DNA of 64,000 nucleotides from Fragum whitleyi. Its lineage: Eukaryota; Mollusca; Bivalvia; Cardiida; Cardiidae. The translations under genes and the position numbers were made by a program. Where the stretch lies: contig OX411544.1 in the NCBI GenBank assembly GCA_948146395.1, positions 52,777,933 through 52,841,932 on the forward strand. Reading direction: 5' to 3'. The number at the start of each line of letters is the position of its first letter. Within the stretch, counting starts at the first letter, position 1. Below are positions 34,304 through 45,363 of this stretch, piece after piece. A model generated the notes under the pieces. It worked only from the letters and a program-made list of their open reading frames with translations, had not been told where the DNA came from and did not search any database.

Positions 34304-34343
34304 CTACGCCTGAAGGTGTGTTTATTGTACATTATCCTTTGTG

Positions 34344-34480
34344 CTGCTTGCGTTCAGGATCACAAAACAGTGCAAATGTAGTTTTCAAATTATACCCCGC
34401 TTTGCACGTTCGCTTGCGTGTAAAGCGGGGTATAATTTGAAAACTGTTTGCAACGTTTTGTGATACTGAACGTAGGGCAG
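34344..34480. mobile_element. GCGTTCAGGAT palindromic MITE, intact
   Basis: CTTGCGTTCAGGATCACAAA is mirrored by TTTTGTGATACTGAACGTAG, with the centre CCCCGCTTTGCAC / GTGTAAAGCGGGG. Other copies are at 44641-44770 and 57483-57604; halves at 1403 and 12352. Confidence 0.7.
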
Positions 34481-34696
34481 GTCTCCCTTAATCGGCATAA
34501 AAATCAACAACATAGTTTCTCAAACATAAAAAAGGACAAACATTCGTCGCAACTATAATTAATATGACCCATATTAACTTGGTGTAAACTGAAGGTGCTT
34601 TATTGTTAATTTTCAGGCATGAGCTGATGAGGCGCAAGGGTTGTACTTTGAAACGAACGTACAATAAGGTAGAATGACTACTGAACCTCACAGTAA

Positions 34697-35005
34697 TCAC
34701 ATACACAAAATGAAACATTGTCGATCTTTCTTTTCGTGTACAAGGTAAAGGTCATGTTGTTCATCCATGGCGGGGACAAGGGGCCCAGACCCCCGTTCCC
34801 CTGAAATATCGTCAATAATATATACTAGGTAGAAAAAGAAACGCCTGAATACATAAAATATGCAACATAGACGAATCAGGGCTGCCACAGCTCCACATGG
34901 GAGGACATACCAGATACTGATATGTCCGGCCGTGTTTCGCAAAACAAGAAGGGTTATCGTTAAAAGGGGATATTTTTTCACATAACGAGATGGCATTTCA
35001 TACAA
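34697..35005 (-). CDS. Small membrane-protein-like open frame, unsupported
   Basis: Minus frame of 102 codons, MYEMPSRYVKKYPLLTITLL and onwards. Two hydrophobic stretches lie at about residues 13-25 and 29-65 (IWYVLPCGAVAALI, FFFYLVYII), followed by a polar tail. No splice signals or homologue are recognised. It may be a chance frame; it is listed because it lies outside obvious repeats in the CpG-richer part of the window. Confidence 0.15.
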   Translation of the reverse strand: MYEMPSRYVKKYPLLTITLLVLRNTAGHISIWYVLPCGAVAALIRLCCIFYVFRRFFFYLVYIIDDISGERGSGPLVPAMDEQHDLYLVHEKKDRQCFILCM

Positions 35006-35797
35006 AGTGAATATGATAATCTAATAATACAAGTTTCCCCTAAAACAATCATTTTAGGTTACCCGGCGTTTCTTTTTCGTCATAGTATAGTTATCAAAAT
35101 GAAAATCAGGAATCATTTGTTCAATGCGCGAGCAAAATGTCGTAAATATAGCTTTGTTTAAGCTGAAGTTACAATATTTCTCGCCCACCTTTTTTATTTG
35201 GAACCCACTGAAAAAATATTGATCTGCGCATGTCCGACCTTTAGAAAATGCTAAAAGTGCTGCATGCTTAAGATTTCAACGCAGGTGCATGATTCATAAT
35301 TTTATGGAAGCCGCCATGTAATTTATGGCACATGATCTAGGAATAATTCAACGAGAGATTGAATCCAGCGTAGGTCTATCAGATTTTATCCAGAATTCTT
35401 TCTCGATGGGAGGGGGGAGGGTGAAGTTTCCTCAGTGGAAGAGCAAAATGCCATAACCACAGCTTGAAAAAACCGTAGCTACGTCATTTAACTCGTCCAG
35501 TAACTCACTGTTACTTCGATTTTCCGGTTTGCAACCTTGATAACCATTATCTTTGAGAGGAGGTGAGTCATTGCATTATATAGCCTTGTCAAACTTATGC
35601 GTTCTTTCCGAAATCTTCAAAACGTTGGTAGGCGACCAAACCTCGTAAGTACATCCCCTATTTGATCTTCAGTAACGACGTTTTGGTCGCAATACGACGA
35701 CAGGTTTGTTGTTTAAGGAGCGATTCGTTAGTGAGATACCAAAATTGGCGAAACTATATAAATTTAGCCGGGCAAACAAGGGGGGTCAATACTTCGA

Positions 35798-35875
35798 GGG
35801 TTCGGTGCATGACTGTAGTAAGTGTATATAGGCCTACATTGTATATACACTTACTACAGTCTTGCACCGAACCCA
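35798..35875. repeat. Long near-perfect hairpin
   Basis: GGGTTCGGTGCATGACTGTA and GTAAGTGTATATA are mirrored by TATATACACTTACTACAGTC and TTGCACCGAACCC. The stem is about 33 bp, the loop about 10 bp, with a single 1-nt/2-nt bulge. Confidence 0.8.
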
Positions 35876-36376
35876 CGACTTAGTTGCAAGAATTTATCGG
35901 GTCCGACCACTGTGACTTCATATTCAGTTGTGAAATAAAATGAGCATGTGTGTGAACATTCCATCAATTTTGAGTGTACGTGATCGAAAGACATTGAGAA
36001 CTCTAAGCAACCGCCCAGAGAGTAAAGGGGATATATTCTCTTATCTCGAACAGCGACTGTAAGCCGTAGCAACCTATCATGAGAGCGCATATAACATTCT
36101 TGACCCGTTTGAGACACCATACATATAACAGTTGAGCGATTTTCACCTCAACTTGTGAGCATTATAACAAACCGATAATTATATACAGAGTTGCAAAAGA
36201 AAGTGTGCACTTTCTGCTTTTGATTTTTGTCTTTTTTTTTACGAAATTGGAGGATCTCTTGATTGTAAAATCAATTCATATTTTCGACATCACCCTTTAG
36301 AAACGAGACATAAAATCAGATCACAATAAAATTTCATTTACTGCGGACATACGCTCAGCACAAATGGTGTTGAGAT

Positions 36377-36560
36377 TTACCCTCCTAAAACAAGGGCGTA
36401 ACTCCCATTACGCAATTTACGCAAGTGCGTTAAGGAAAAGATCCTCTGTTGAAATAAAACTCGTTGATGAATGATCAAAGCATCGAAACTACAGCTTAAA
36501 ACTGTAGTTACAATGTTTTGATTATTCAACAACGCTGAAATAATAAAAAAAAAGGTTGCG
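36377..36560. repeat. Foldback repeat, GATGAATGATCAAAGCAT type
   Basis: The hairpin CATCGAAACTACAGCTTAAA / CTGTAGTTACAATGTTTTGA is inside a segment shared with 32500-32640 (GTAACT.CCAT, CGTTGATGAATGATCA, TGCTGAAAT). Confidence 0.55.
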
Positions 36561-37334
36561 GTCGGAGGGTCATTCATCTTTTATCATGTACTGTTATGAC
36601 ATCGCCTTTATCGTATATATTCTTGGTTGTCTCCCGAGAGCGTATAAATTTTAAAATCCTAGATACGCCTATGTAAATGTCTTTTCTAGTGAGAGATATT
36701 TACTTATATGGTATTTTCGAGTTTAACTAAAGACTTTCTACCATTTCCAAACAGAGGAAGCAGTTTATACACCGACGTTACATCGGCGTCGACGTTAAAA
36801 AAGCGATACGTTGATTGGCCAGTAATGTCCGATACAGTGGCGGATCCAGAATTTCTATAAAGGGGGTTCGAACTTACATAAAGGGCTTTCGTATCTCTAG
36901 TCTTGCACTATTATTCATCCTCCTGAATCTAATTAGTTTTTCAACAAATTTTAATAAGACTGATCCATGATTTTTATCACCAAAAATAAGTAGAAGGCAG
37001 AGAGTATATACTAAGATTAGACTGCACATTTGTGCAGACTGATCTTAGTCTATACTGTCTGCCAAAGCTTTAATATTTCGTGAACAGAAGAACAAGGGTT
37101 TATTGAAATTATACATGATAATCAATTAATTGAGCTTCAGACGGAGGTTCGAGAGACCCCCGTCCCCCGAATCCCCTCTATAAAACAGGACAATGACGTT
37201 CTGCAATACATGTATTTATTAATAATTAAAAGAGGACGCTTAAGAACATAGATGATAATTTCATGTTATTTAGTGATTTCTTCGAACGGGGTTTATTTTC
37301 ACCAGTCCGCGACATATGTAGGTCCAAGTTCACT

Positions 37335-37566
37335 GTTGTATAGTGTTGTGTCCGTGGTCTTGAGGTAGAGCGTCGGCCTTTTGACCCACAGGTCCTCAGT
37401 TTGATTCCCGAGAGAGGCTATTGGTTTGGTTCTTTCTTTGGCCCACACATTCGGCGCAAGTACTGTTGAATTTTCCAGGAAGCAGAATCCAGATTGATTA
37501 ATCTAAGTTGTAAGAAATTGTTTCTCAATCGATGTAAAATAAATAGGTTTAAACCAAACCAAACAA
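37335..37566 (+). mobile_element. tRNA-headed SINE family 2, full-length-looking
   Basis: Head: GTGGTCTTGAGGTAGAGCGT (A-box-like) and CAGTTTGATTCCCGAG (B-box-like). Body: TTGGCCCACACATTC, GTACTGTTGAATTTTCCAGG, AAGCAGAATCC. Tail: AAACCAAACCAAAC. The pentameric tail suggests LINE-dependent retroposition. Confidence 0.7.
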
Positions 37567-38004
37567 GTACCATTGTCATTCAGAGGTTCAGGGATGAATT
37601 TATTGCAAGGTAGGACACAAGAATTAATCTGGATGGTATTTCAGAATCATTATTCATCAACTGTTGGACGCACAAGAAAAACACTGAAAAACGAAGGTCG
37701 CTTACAAGCGAAACCCCTTTTAAGTGCCGTGTGCCAGGGACTCTCAATATTAAGGGTCCGTGCGCATGCTTTATTTCTTACGGTATCGATGTGCAATACG
37801 GGCGAGCCTTGTCATACAGAATTTTGTGACGTTAAGTGGTGTAGGTTCTAGATATTTAAAAGTGGACACTTTCGTTTGGAGCTGAGTATATAATGTTTTC
37901 CCTCTACCCGACCTCTTTAACTGTCGCCGACGAACAGCACCCCGTTTTCACTGCGCTGTACCTGCGATTTCCAGGGTTTCGCTTCGATGAATCCACGATA
38001 TTTA

Positions 38005-38216
38005 GCCGCCGGCATAGCGCAGTTGGTAGCGCGTCGGACTGCCAATCTAGAGGTCCCGGGTTCGATCCCCGACCGGCGGCACTCATTCCTTCCGACTATT
38101 TGTCTCTCACATATGGGTCGATAATCGTAGACCTATGTGAGATAGCAGCTGGAGGTTAAGAAATGATGTGATGGTTGTAATGGGGAGTGAAATAACAGGA
38201 ATCCATTGTTAGGTGC
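38005..38216 (+). mobile_element. tRNA-headed SINE family 1, youngest-looking copy
   Basis: The 76-nt head (38005-38080) has a perfect outer stem GCCGCCG/CGGCGGC, an A box TAGCGCAGTTGG and a B box GGTTCGATCCC. The anticodon position would be GCC, but the anticodon stem is poor. The body (CACTCATTCCTTCC to TTGTTAGGTGCTCCAGCAG) is shared in order with 39280-39530 on the other strand, so this is a SINE and not a tRNA gene. Pol III could still transcribe it. Confidence 0.75.
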
Positions 38217-38639
38217 TCCAGCAGACGCGATTTAACGAAAAAAATATTGGTTCAATGTAAAACCCTTTTCAATCAATCCACGATGTTTATGCGGTTTCAA
38301 TGTTTCCGTCACGTTCTTTCTGCGTTCGTGTCCCGATTCGCGTTTGCCATGATCTCGCTGAGCTTGTTTTGAGCATGTTCAAAATACGCATGGTGTGATC
38401 GGAGAGTTTACGATCATGAAAATCGTACCACGACAACACTAGTAATAATGATAATAGTAATAGCCTAATGTTTCTCCTTCAATTTACCATGCTTTCATCG
38501 AAATTGGAACGTATAGTAATAGTGGTTCATGTGAAATTGGAGGCGAACAGTTTTATTTGTCAATTTAAAACATCGTAATTGTTAATGATGTTTTTGTGAA
38601 TATTTGTTTGCCATTCCAATCTTTTGTATTGGTCTATAA

Positions 38640-38705
38640 TTTTTTATACTTTGGTGTTTTCCATGTGTATGTGTGTGCGTGCGTATGTGTGTGCGTGCCA
38701 AATGC
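38640..38705 (+). repeat. TG/CG-rich microsatellite
   Basis: GTGTATGTGTGTGCGTGCGT-type alternating purine-pyrimidine run of about 40 bp. Confidence 0.7.
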
Positions 38706-38787
38706 ATCAGTATCAAAGTGCCTAAAGCACTGGATGCACTGATTGTGTGACTTTTTTTTTCAAGTAGTTAATAAACTCTTCTGCTTG

Positions 38788-38906
38788 TCAAAGTTTAAAC
38801 AGATGGTATAGACTAAGATCAGACTACACATGTGTGCAGGCTGATCTTTGTCTAAACCTTCTGTCAAAAAAGAAATATTCCAGGTTCAGTATGACAAATG
38901 GTAACT
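38788..38906 (+). mobile_element. TTAA-type MITE family B, degraded
   Basis: AGACTAAGATCAGACTACAC, ATGTGTGCAGGCTGATCTTT and TTCCAGGTTCAGTATGACAA. The terminal CCCTT ends are lost. Confidence 0.5.
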
Positions 38907-39279
38907 TTAATTGGCAAAAATGTTGGCCACAATTTCTTAAACCATTTCCAGCTTTTATAATTTTCATACGTGTGGAGGAGGTTAAAGGAAATAAAGGAGG
39001 TTACAGACAAAAATTAATGAAGTATTATATGTTTCTTTGTATTTTTCAATACAAAACCCATTGTGGTAGATCCAGAAACTTCTTTTTACAAGTTTTTTTT
39101 TCTGAATTATTTTTCACAATGACTTCCACCCACCTTTTGCTTGTGGGTTCAACAAATTACAATGCAAGTTTGAGTTTGGCAAAATACAGATCTGGATAAC
39201 ATAATGGACAGGAGTGCCAGATTCTCAAAAAACTCCGCCAGATTGATTGATTGAATGTAGTTTTATGCTGCTTTCAACT

Positions 39280-39530
39280 TTTTTTCAGTTATATCGTGGC
39301 TGCTGCTGGAGCACCTAACAAGGGATTCCTGGTATTTCTTTCATCAGTACAAGCATCACATCCTTTCCTAGCCTCAAGCTGCAACCTCAAATAGCTCTAT
39401 GTTTATCAACCCATTGGTTAAAGACAAATAGCTGGAAAGATTGAGTGCTGCTGTGGGGGGTCGAATCCGGGACCCCTAGATTGACAGTCCGACGCGCTAC
39501 CAACTGCGATATGAAGGTGCCCAAATACAC
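39280..39530 (-). mobile_element. tRNA-headed SINE family 1, complete
   Basis: Read on the minus strand: head CATATCGCAGTTGGTAGCGC, GTCGGACTGTCAATCTAG and GGTCCCGGATTCGACC, then body GCACTCAATCTTTCCAGCTA, CAGGAATCCCTTGTTAGGTG and CTCCAGCAGC. Confidence 0.7.
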
Positions 39531-40099
39531 CGCCAGAAGATTGCCAGGCAGAATATCCCCATACCCTGACAGTATGTGCAAGGTCAGGTTACAAGGAACA
39601 TAATATCGTCGATTTTCTATCAAAACCTGGTAACAACAGCTTTAAACAAATTGTAGTTACAAGATTTTCTGATACAAGATTTTCGCAGAACACCGACGAT
39701 ATGTGAAAATTCCATCCAATTCAGTGCATAATTGCGGAGTTGCTTTTACATGATTCAGATACACAGACATACAGATGGATGGACATTGGGGGTGGGGCTG
39801 GGGGGGGGGCAGAGAAGACGATATCAATATATGTTGATCTTGGTGGCATGTAAAAATAAAAGCAAATTTATCACCAGTCAATTATCTAATTATCTAACAT
39901 AAAATGTGATACTTCATACTAAAAGGTAACATGTGGGTTGTGTGTAAAATATCAACCATAGTCGGACTATGAAGATTGCATAGGCTAGCAAATTTTCTGA
40001 ATCTTAAATGATTACTCTTCCTTCCCACATACATGTATCTTTTTTTTTTTTTTGAAATTCTCCCTCTGGTTGTGAGGTTGTAAATAGAGGACATTGAAT

Positions 40100-40415
40100 G
40101 AGTGGTCATGGAATACTGAATTTATTAAGTTAACGAGTTATTAAACGAGGCTGCCGCGAGTTTTTATCTGTTTAAGATGACGAATTTGATAAGTTCTGTA
40201 TTTTATGAGCACAAATTTTATATTCCATTTATAATATGACCCGAATGTTTGCATAAAATCTTTAAAATTCTTGAAATTCAACACTTTGAAACTTATAAGG
40301 CCTTTTTCATGGTCACAAAATAATGTTGCTATTCGCTCTGAGCTCATTTGCATAGTTATTCCAGAATTGTAATAACACCTGTGTAATATCAAAGATATTC
40401 AATGGGGTTATTTCA
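40100..40415 (+). repeat. Dispersed repeat shared with 63395-63765
   Basis: Shares GGAATACTGAATTTATTAA, TTTTTATCTGTTTA, TAATATGACCCGAAT, GAGCTCATTTG and CACCTGTGTAATATCAAA with the inverted copy at 63395-63765. Confidence 0.65.
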
Positions 40416-41212
40416 CCCCTGCAACGTAGGTCATATCATACTATTGGTTGCTTTTAATAGCAAATTTAGGATTTGTATTGTATAGTACATGTATCGATTT
40501 ACCTATTTTTAATCGAATCTCTTTTTCGAATAATTATTTCATAGACTTCCTAGTAGGTCCCTCCTTTTGTGACATGTCCCATAATATGGAGTTTCTCTTC
40601 ATGAAATCTACGAGCTCAATGAATACAAATAGTAACAAGTTTTGAGTTGTTTAGTTAGCTTTTTTGTTTGTTACAAAATCTCATTCTAAAATGGGCTTAT
40701 ACAAACTACAAATCATTTATTGTTAGCAATTTTCATGTTTTAATAAATATGATGACATCACATTCAATTGTTAATCCCAATATATTCAAATATCAGATCA
40801 TTCTTATTCAATCAATCAATTACAGCCATCAAAAGTACAAAACTTAAGAACTGAAGTTAAGATAGGATAGGGTAAAGCTATACTAAATTCATTATTTCCT
40901 TATTTTGTGGGTACTCATTAGAATTTCCTTATTGAGGCAATTCCAACAAGAAGCCCAAACATTAATTTTGTCATAGTTTTGGTAAAAAAAAAAAAAAATA
41001 GATTTCAATGTTAAAATGTAACACCCTCTATCCGCAGTTCTGTAAGAAGATACAACAAATCTCCTGCAAACATCATTAGTTAGTCAATGACAAAACATTT
41101 GAATGTACTTGGAAGACACATATATTCTGCAGATATCAATAGCTACATTGTTTTATGTTTCTAACTTGTTTTCTGAATTCTTTACTTAATCGCTCATCCA
41201 TTTTTCCATAAT

Positions 41213-42625
41213 ACCTTTTCTCTTTTTCCACAATGTTTTCTACCGATAAGTAGGATTATTTTTTTCAAATTACAGTGCTCTCGCGAAAACTCGAACACAC
41301 ACGGGACCGACCAATTTCTCGAGTCATCGCATGAATCGAGTTAATTCCAGTAAGCAAAATTATCCTGTATATGTGTTAGATTACGATTCACTGCGTGTTA
41401 AACTTACTTTTGCTTATTTTGCCTTCATAACATGCAGTTCCTATGTAAACTACTTTTCGAGGAAGAATTTATGAAATATCAAACTCTTATTTAAAACGAT
41501 TTGTTAAATCAGGCGATTTAATTTGGTCCAATCGTCAGCGTTGAAAAGATATCCAATCGACCAAGGCGTCGTCGTCAATGTTTGTGGTGTCTGTTCTCTG
41601 CGCAAATTCATTGAAATGACAAAAGCTTAGATTTGTCAATTTTAATCAGGGACACTATAACAAGCAAATTCTTTTTTTCTTGCAATATTTTTTGCAATAT
41701 TCTTAGCTATCATTGCTTAATGACAAAATTTCAGACGTTTTATCATACATAGGCGAAGCTGAATGGCTTAAAAAAACAACAAAAGAAGTTTACAAACTTT
41801 TTATGATTTTTTTTCTTGAATTCACCAGAAAGTTTTGTTCAGTATATAACAATATTTAAGGCGAAGCGGTATTCAAGACAATTTGAAATTAATGCATTTC
41901 TTTTTTCCGCGTTTTTGTGTCGAACACTGTTGAAGGATGACCGAAATATTGAAACTGCAGCTGAAAAAAGAGTAGTTATGATGTTTCGGTTGGCAATGTT
42001 TCGGTTGTCACAATTCTTCGGTATAGTGGTGAAAAATTTGCTGAATTGCTCACGAGTATGATTTTCGAAAACCTTCAAAATGACAATGAACATTAATTCG
42101 ACAAAAATGTGCATTTGTTTTATAATTGTTTCAAAGTCTCAAAATCATTTTCTGATGAAAAAAATTCCCGTCATTTGCACCCTAAAAATGAATAAGTGTG
42201 GCATTCAAAAGTTGTGACAACAAGTTATCTTACTCGTCAAAACCCTGTTAAAAAGGCCTAAAGGTATTCTTTAAGATCGGACGAAATAACAAATACACAT
42301 TGTAAGTTTATTTTGATGCAAAACAATAGATGTCTGAAAGGTGCGAACCCCTTTGCTCGAGGGAATGCAGTAAAATTTGACAACGGGACTGGGAATCTTG
42401 CTCGCGCTAGCGAGCAATAGCGCATTCGAGTTAATGCAGTAACAACCAACAAGAAAATAGAGTACGTCACGTCGGGACCGGAAGACGAGCTCGAGCCTTC
42501 GCATGAATTTGAGTTTTCGCCCTCTCGAGATAATGCGAGACCACTGTACATCTACTTTTTGTTGTTGTCAGTAAACTATTCAATTTTGGACCAGTCGGAA
42601 ATTTTCAAAAGGGGGTAATGGTTTT
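41213..42625 (+). mobile_element. TTAA-type MITE family A copy split by a pogo-like element
   Basis: Left part 41213-41272 (TCTTTTTCCACAATG, TTTTCTACCGATAAGTAGG, TTTTTTCAAATTA) and right part 42547-42625 (ATCTACTTT, TCAATTTTGGACCAGTCGG) join into the order of the uninterrupted copies at 4348 and 43163 when 41273-42546 plus one TA is removed. Confidence 0.65.
41273..42546 (+). mobile_element. pogo/Tigger-like non-autonomous transposon
   Basis: TA|CAGTGCTCTCGCGAAAACTC at the left. The right end, inverted, reads CAGTGGTCTCGCATTATCTC and then GAAAACTC. TA is on both sides (41271-41272, 42547-42548). CAGTG.TCTCG ends with TA duplication fit the pogo branch of Tc1/mariner. Frames inside (up to 97 codons) show no helix-turn-helix or DDE signature that I can recognise, so it is non-autonomous. 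Confidence 0.65.
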
Positions 42626-43162
42626 ATAAGTACAGCTTTCTAAACTGATGTAAAACACTGATTAATCATTAACAAAATGTGTGGAAAAGATGAATTTTGC
42701 AAACTAAATGGAATGTTGTTTAGTTGATTACTGAACATTCATGCATCAGCAAGCATTCCCTTTAATATTCCATATTATGTCTTTCTTGACATGAATCTAA
42801 GTTTTAATGCAAATAAAAGCTTTAAACAAGATGTGAACAATTTTGTAATTTAGATATAGCCATTTACAAAATATGATTTTTTACAACTTATTCTATAACA
42901 GCCATAGCTGTTCAATACAGTGAATTTGAAAAAAAAAATCAGGTTGTTTGATTTTTCATGTCAGAGGTATTGGTGAGTTCATACTTTTTGCTTTGTTTCG
43001 AAGCCATTTTCTTAATATTACATATTCAATCAGTTTCAAAATGTATTAATGAGAGAAACATAGCTGCTAAGTTTCAGTTCAACCCAACAGAGTTATGCTC
43101 CACACAGAAGAGTAGACGCCTCCAGCCTGCAAGACATCCAAATGCCATAGGTAATCACTCAA

Positions 43163-43366
43163 CCCTTTGCTGTTTAACCCCTGCTTTTTATGTGCCTGTG
43201 ATTTTATGATTGAGCAAACATTGTGAAAAAAGAAGAAATTGCTTCTTTTTCCACACCATTTTCTACCCTACTGAATGGTTATTTTCCAAATTAAATCCAC
43301 TTTAAATTTCCGTCTGCAAAACCTTTGAATTTGGACAGGTCCAAAATTTTGTAAAACAGGAAAGGG
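43163..43366 (+). mobile_element. TTAA-type MITE, family A
   Basis: CCCTTTGCTGTTTAACCCC at the left and AAAACAGGAAAGGG|TTAA at the right. The left TTAA is mutated to TCAA. Confidence 0.75.
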
Positions 43367-43491
43367 TTAATACTTTCCGTCTTTTGAAAGGTGTATAAAA
43401 TGTTTTATGCAATGCAATTAATAAAGAGAAAACAATAACAACATTTCTATGAAGCAGTAGAACAACAATAAAGTACAGGAATATGTAGCAC

Positions 43492-44424
43492 GGGTGTAGG
43501 ACAAAAGCCCCCTGGGACAAAAGCCCCCTATGATAAAAGCCCCCTAGGACAAAAGCCCCACAATATAATATATACTGGTATATAAATTTCCATTTCTATA
43601 ACTTTTTACTAAACATTTAAATAAAATGGATCCTTTTTAGTTTGTTTGCTTTATTTGCCATTATTAAAGGTGAAATTTTATATATCATAAACTATTGTTT
43701 AAGTCCTCTTTCTAACAACTCAAAATCAGTTTTGTTTGAATTTTATTATAAGAAAATTTTAATAGATATTCCAGCAAGCAAAGAAATGTACATTGATAAG
43801 GAATACCCTAAAATTTTAATTTCTTTATTTTTCTTTTATTCACACATTTTACATTCATGACATCATTGAAACATAATCAACATTTTTATTGACTTATTTC
43901 ACACCTTCGAGAGCACAAGTATAACTATACACTTAGTTTACAAAATGGAAGGTGATGACAAAATTGATTATGAAAACAGTATATCTTTGTCTTTGCACAC
44001 CTGTAAAGACCTTTTAATTACTATTTTTTAATGACAATTATTTTTTTAAAACAATTCAATAATGAAATTTAAAACCAAATTGAGAATATTTTCCAAGTTA
44101 TCTTTTCACAGATATTGATACACAAAGGAATAACCCCTCAACCCCCCTCCCCACCCCCCAAAAAATGTTTATTTTCATTCCATTAAAATGACTAAGATAT
44201 TCATTTCTTGAAAGAATAACAAATAAATATTCACAAATTCATATAAAAATCATAACTTTCTAAGACTTGTTTTCAAAAATTCACATAAACAACACAGTTT
44301 TATAACCATAGGGCTTTTGTCCACTTTTCAGTTAAGGGCATGGAGCTTTTGTCCCATGGGGCTTTTGTCCATGGGGCTTTTGTCCTAGGGGGCTTTTGTC
44401 CTAGTGGGCTTTTGTCCGTACCCC
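43492..44424. mobile_element. Mutator-like foldback element, 9-bp target duplication
   Basis: ATGTAGCAC stands immediately outside both ends (43483-43491 and 44425-44433). The ends GGGTGTAGGACAAAAGCCCC and, inverted, GGGGTACGGACAAAAGCCC are inverted repeats. Each arm is built of tandem GGACAAAAGCCCCCTA units (four at the left, about five at the right) in opposite orientation. The 750-bp middle is AT-rich and non-coding. A 9-bp duplication with long tandem arms fits non-autonomous MULEs. Confidence 0.7.
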
Positions 44425-44640
44425 ATGTAGCACAATTGACAAGAGAAAAATATCAATCAGGTACAAAAACTCTGAACAAAATCAAGGCACATGTTCTAAA
44501 TAATGGCCAACACAATTACATAATACAGAACAAATCTTTAGTAAAGTTAGTTTGTACAAGCAACATTTAATAATATTTTCTATCAAACAATACACAAACA
44601 TGAACGTCTTTGCACATACCCTGGAGGAAAAAGTAAACTA

Positions 44641-44770
44641 GCCCTGCGTTTAGGATGACAAAACAGTGTGAGCTGTTTGCAAATTATACCCTGCTTTGCA
44701 CATACACTCATATACAAAGCAGGGTATAATTTGAAAACAGTTTGTGCTGTTATCTTATTCTGAACGCAGA
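44641..44770. mobile_element. GCGTTCAGGATGAC palindromic MITE
   Basis: GCCCTGCGTTTAGGATGACA is mirrored by GTTATCTTATTCTGAACGCA, with the centre ATACCCTGCTTTGCAC / ACAAAGCAGGGTAT. A second, decayed copy follows directly (44768-44895). Confidence 0.7.
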
Positions 44771-45363
44771 TAAGATTTGTGTCCAGGATGACATAACGTT
44801 TGCAAAAGTTTGAAAATGATACACTTTTCATTTGCACTTTCATACAAAGCTGGAAACCGTTTTTTGCATTTTAGCCATTGTTTCGTAATCCTAAATAAAA
44901 AGGCAGACTTTCCTATTTTCTTTGTTCAAATAAAAGAGTTACCACTGAAATAATATAAACTGAGGTTAGACCGGCAAAATGCAAGTATGATACATAATTA
45001 TAGTATTGGAGTTATATTGGTGGTTTTGACTTTGTGAAGCTTTTAATTTCTTTGTTTTAAATTTTGATAGCAAGAAACAAACAATATCATTTTGTTGATT
45101 AACTTTGAGACTACACATGAAAAGAAAGATTTTCAATTGTTTAATAATATTCAAACCATAAAAAGTCAACAATATGGCAGAATACAAAAATCTTTTTCAA
45201 ATGAAATTACTAGTCAGTGGTTTGGTGCACTTATTTAAAACATATAACCAAATTGAAGTACCATGCTAATAAAGCAAGAACACCGCCTATGGATGCCTAT
45301 GCATTCAGAACATCAATTGGTCATTTCCGTAAACTACAACAGACAAGGCGGATGGGTATATTA

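Noticed and set aside
38005..38080. tRNA-Gly(GCC) gene
   Set aside because: The outer stem and pol III boxes are good, but the anticodon stem pairs poorly and the following 130 bp are shared with other dispersed copies, so it is a SINE head.
42258..42551. Transposase exon inside the pogo-like element
   Set aside because: The frames contain the terminal repeat itself and no DDE or HTH residues could be placed.
44340..44570. Plus frame MELLSHGAFVHGAFVLGGFC
   Set aside because: It reads the 16-bp tandem units of the foldback arm.
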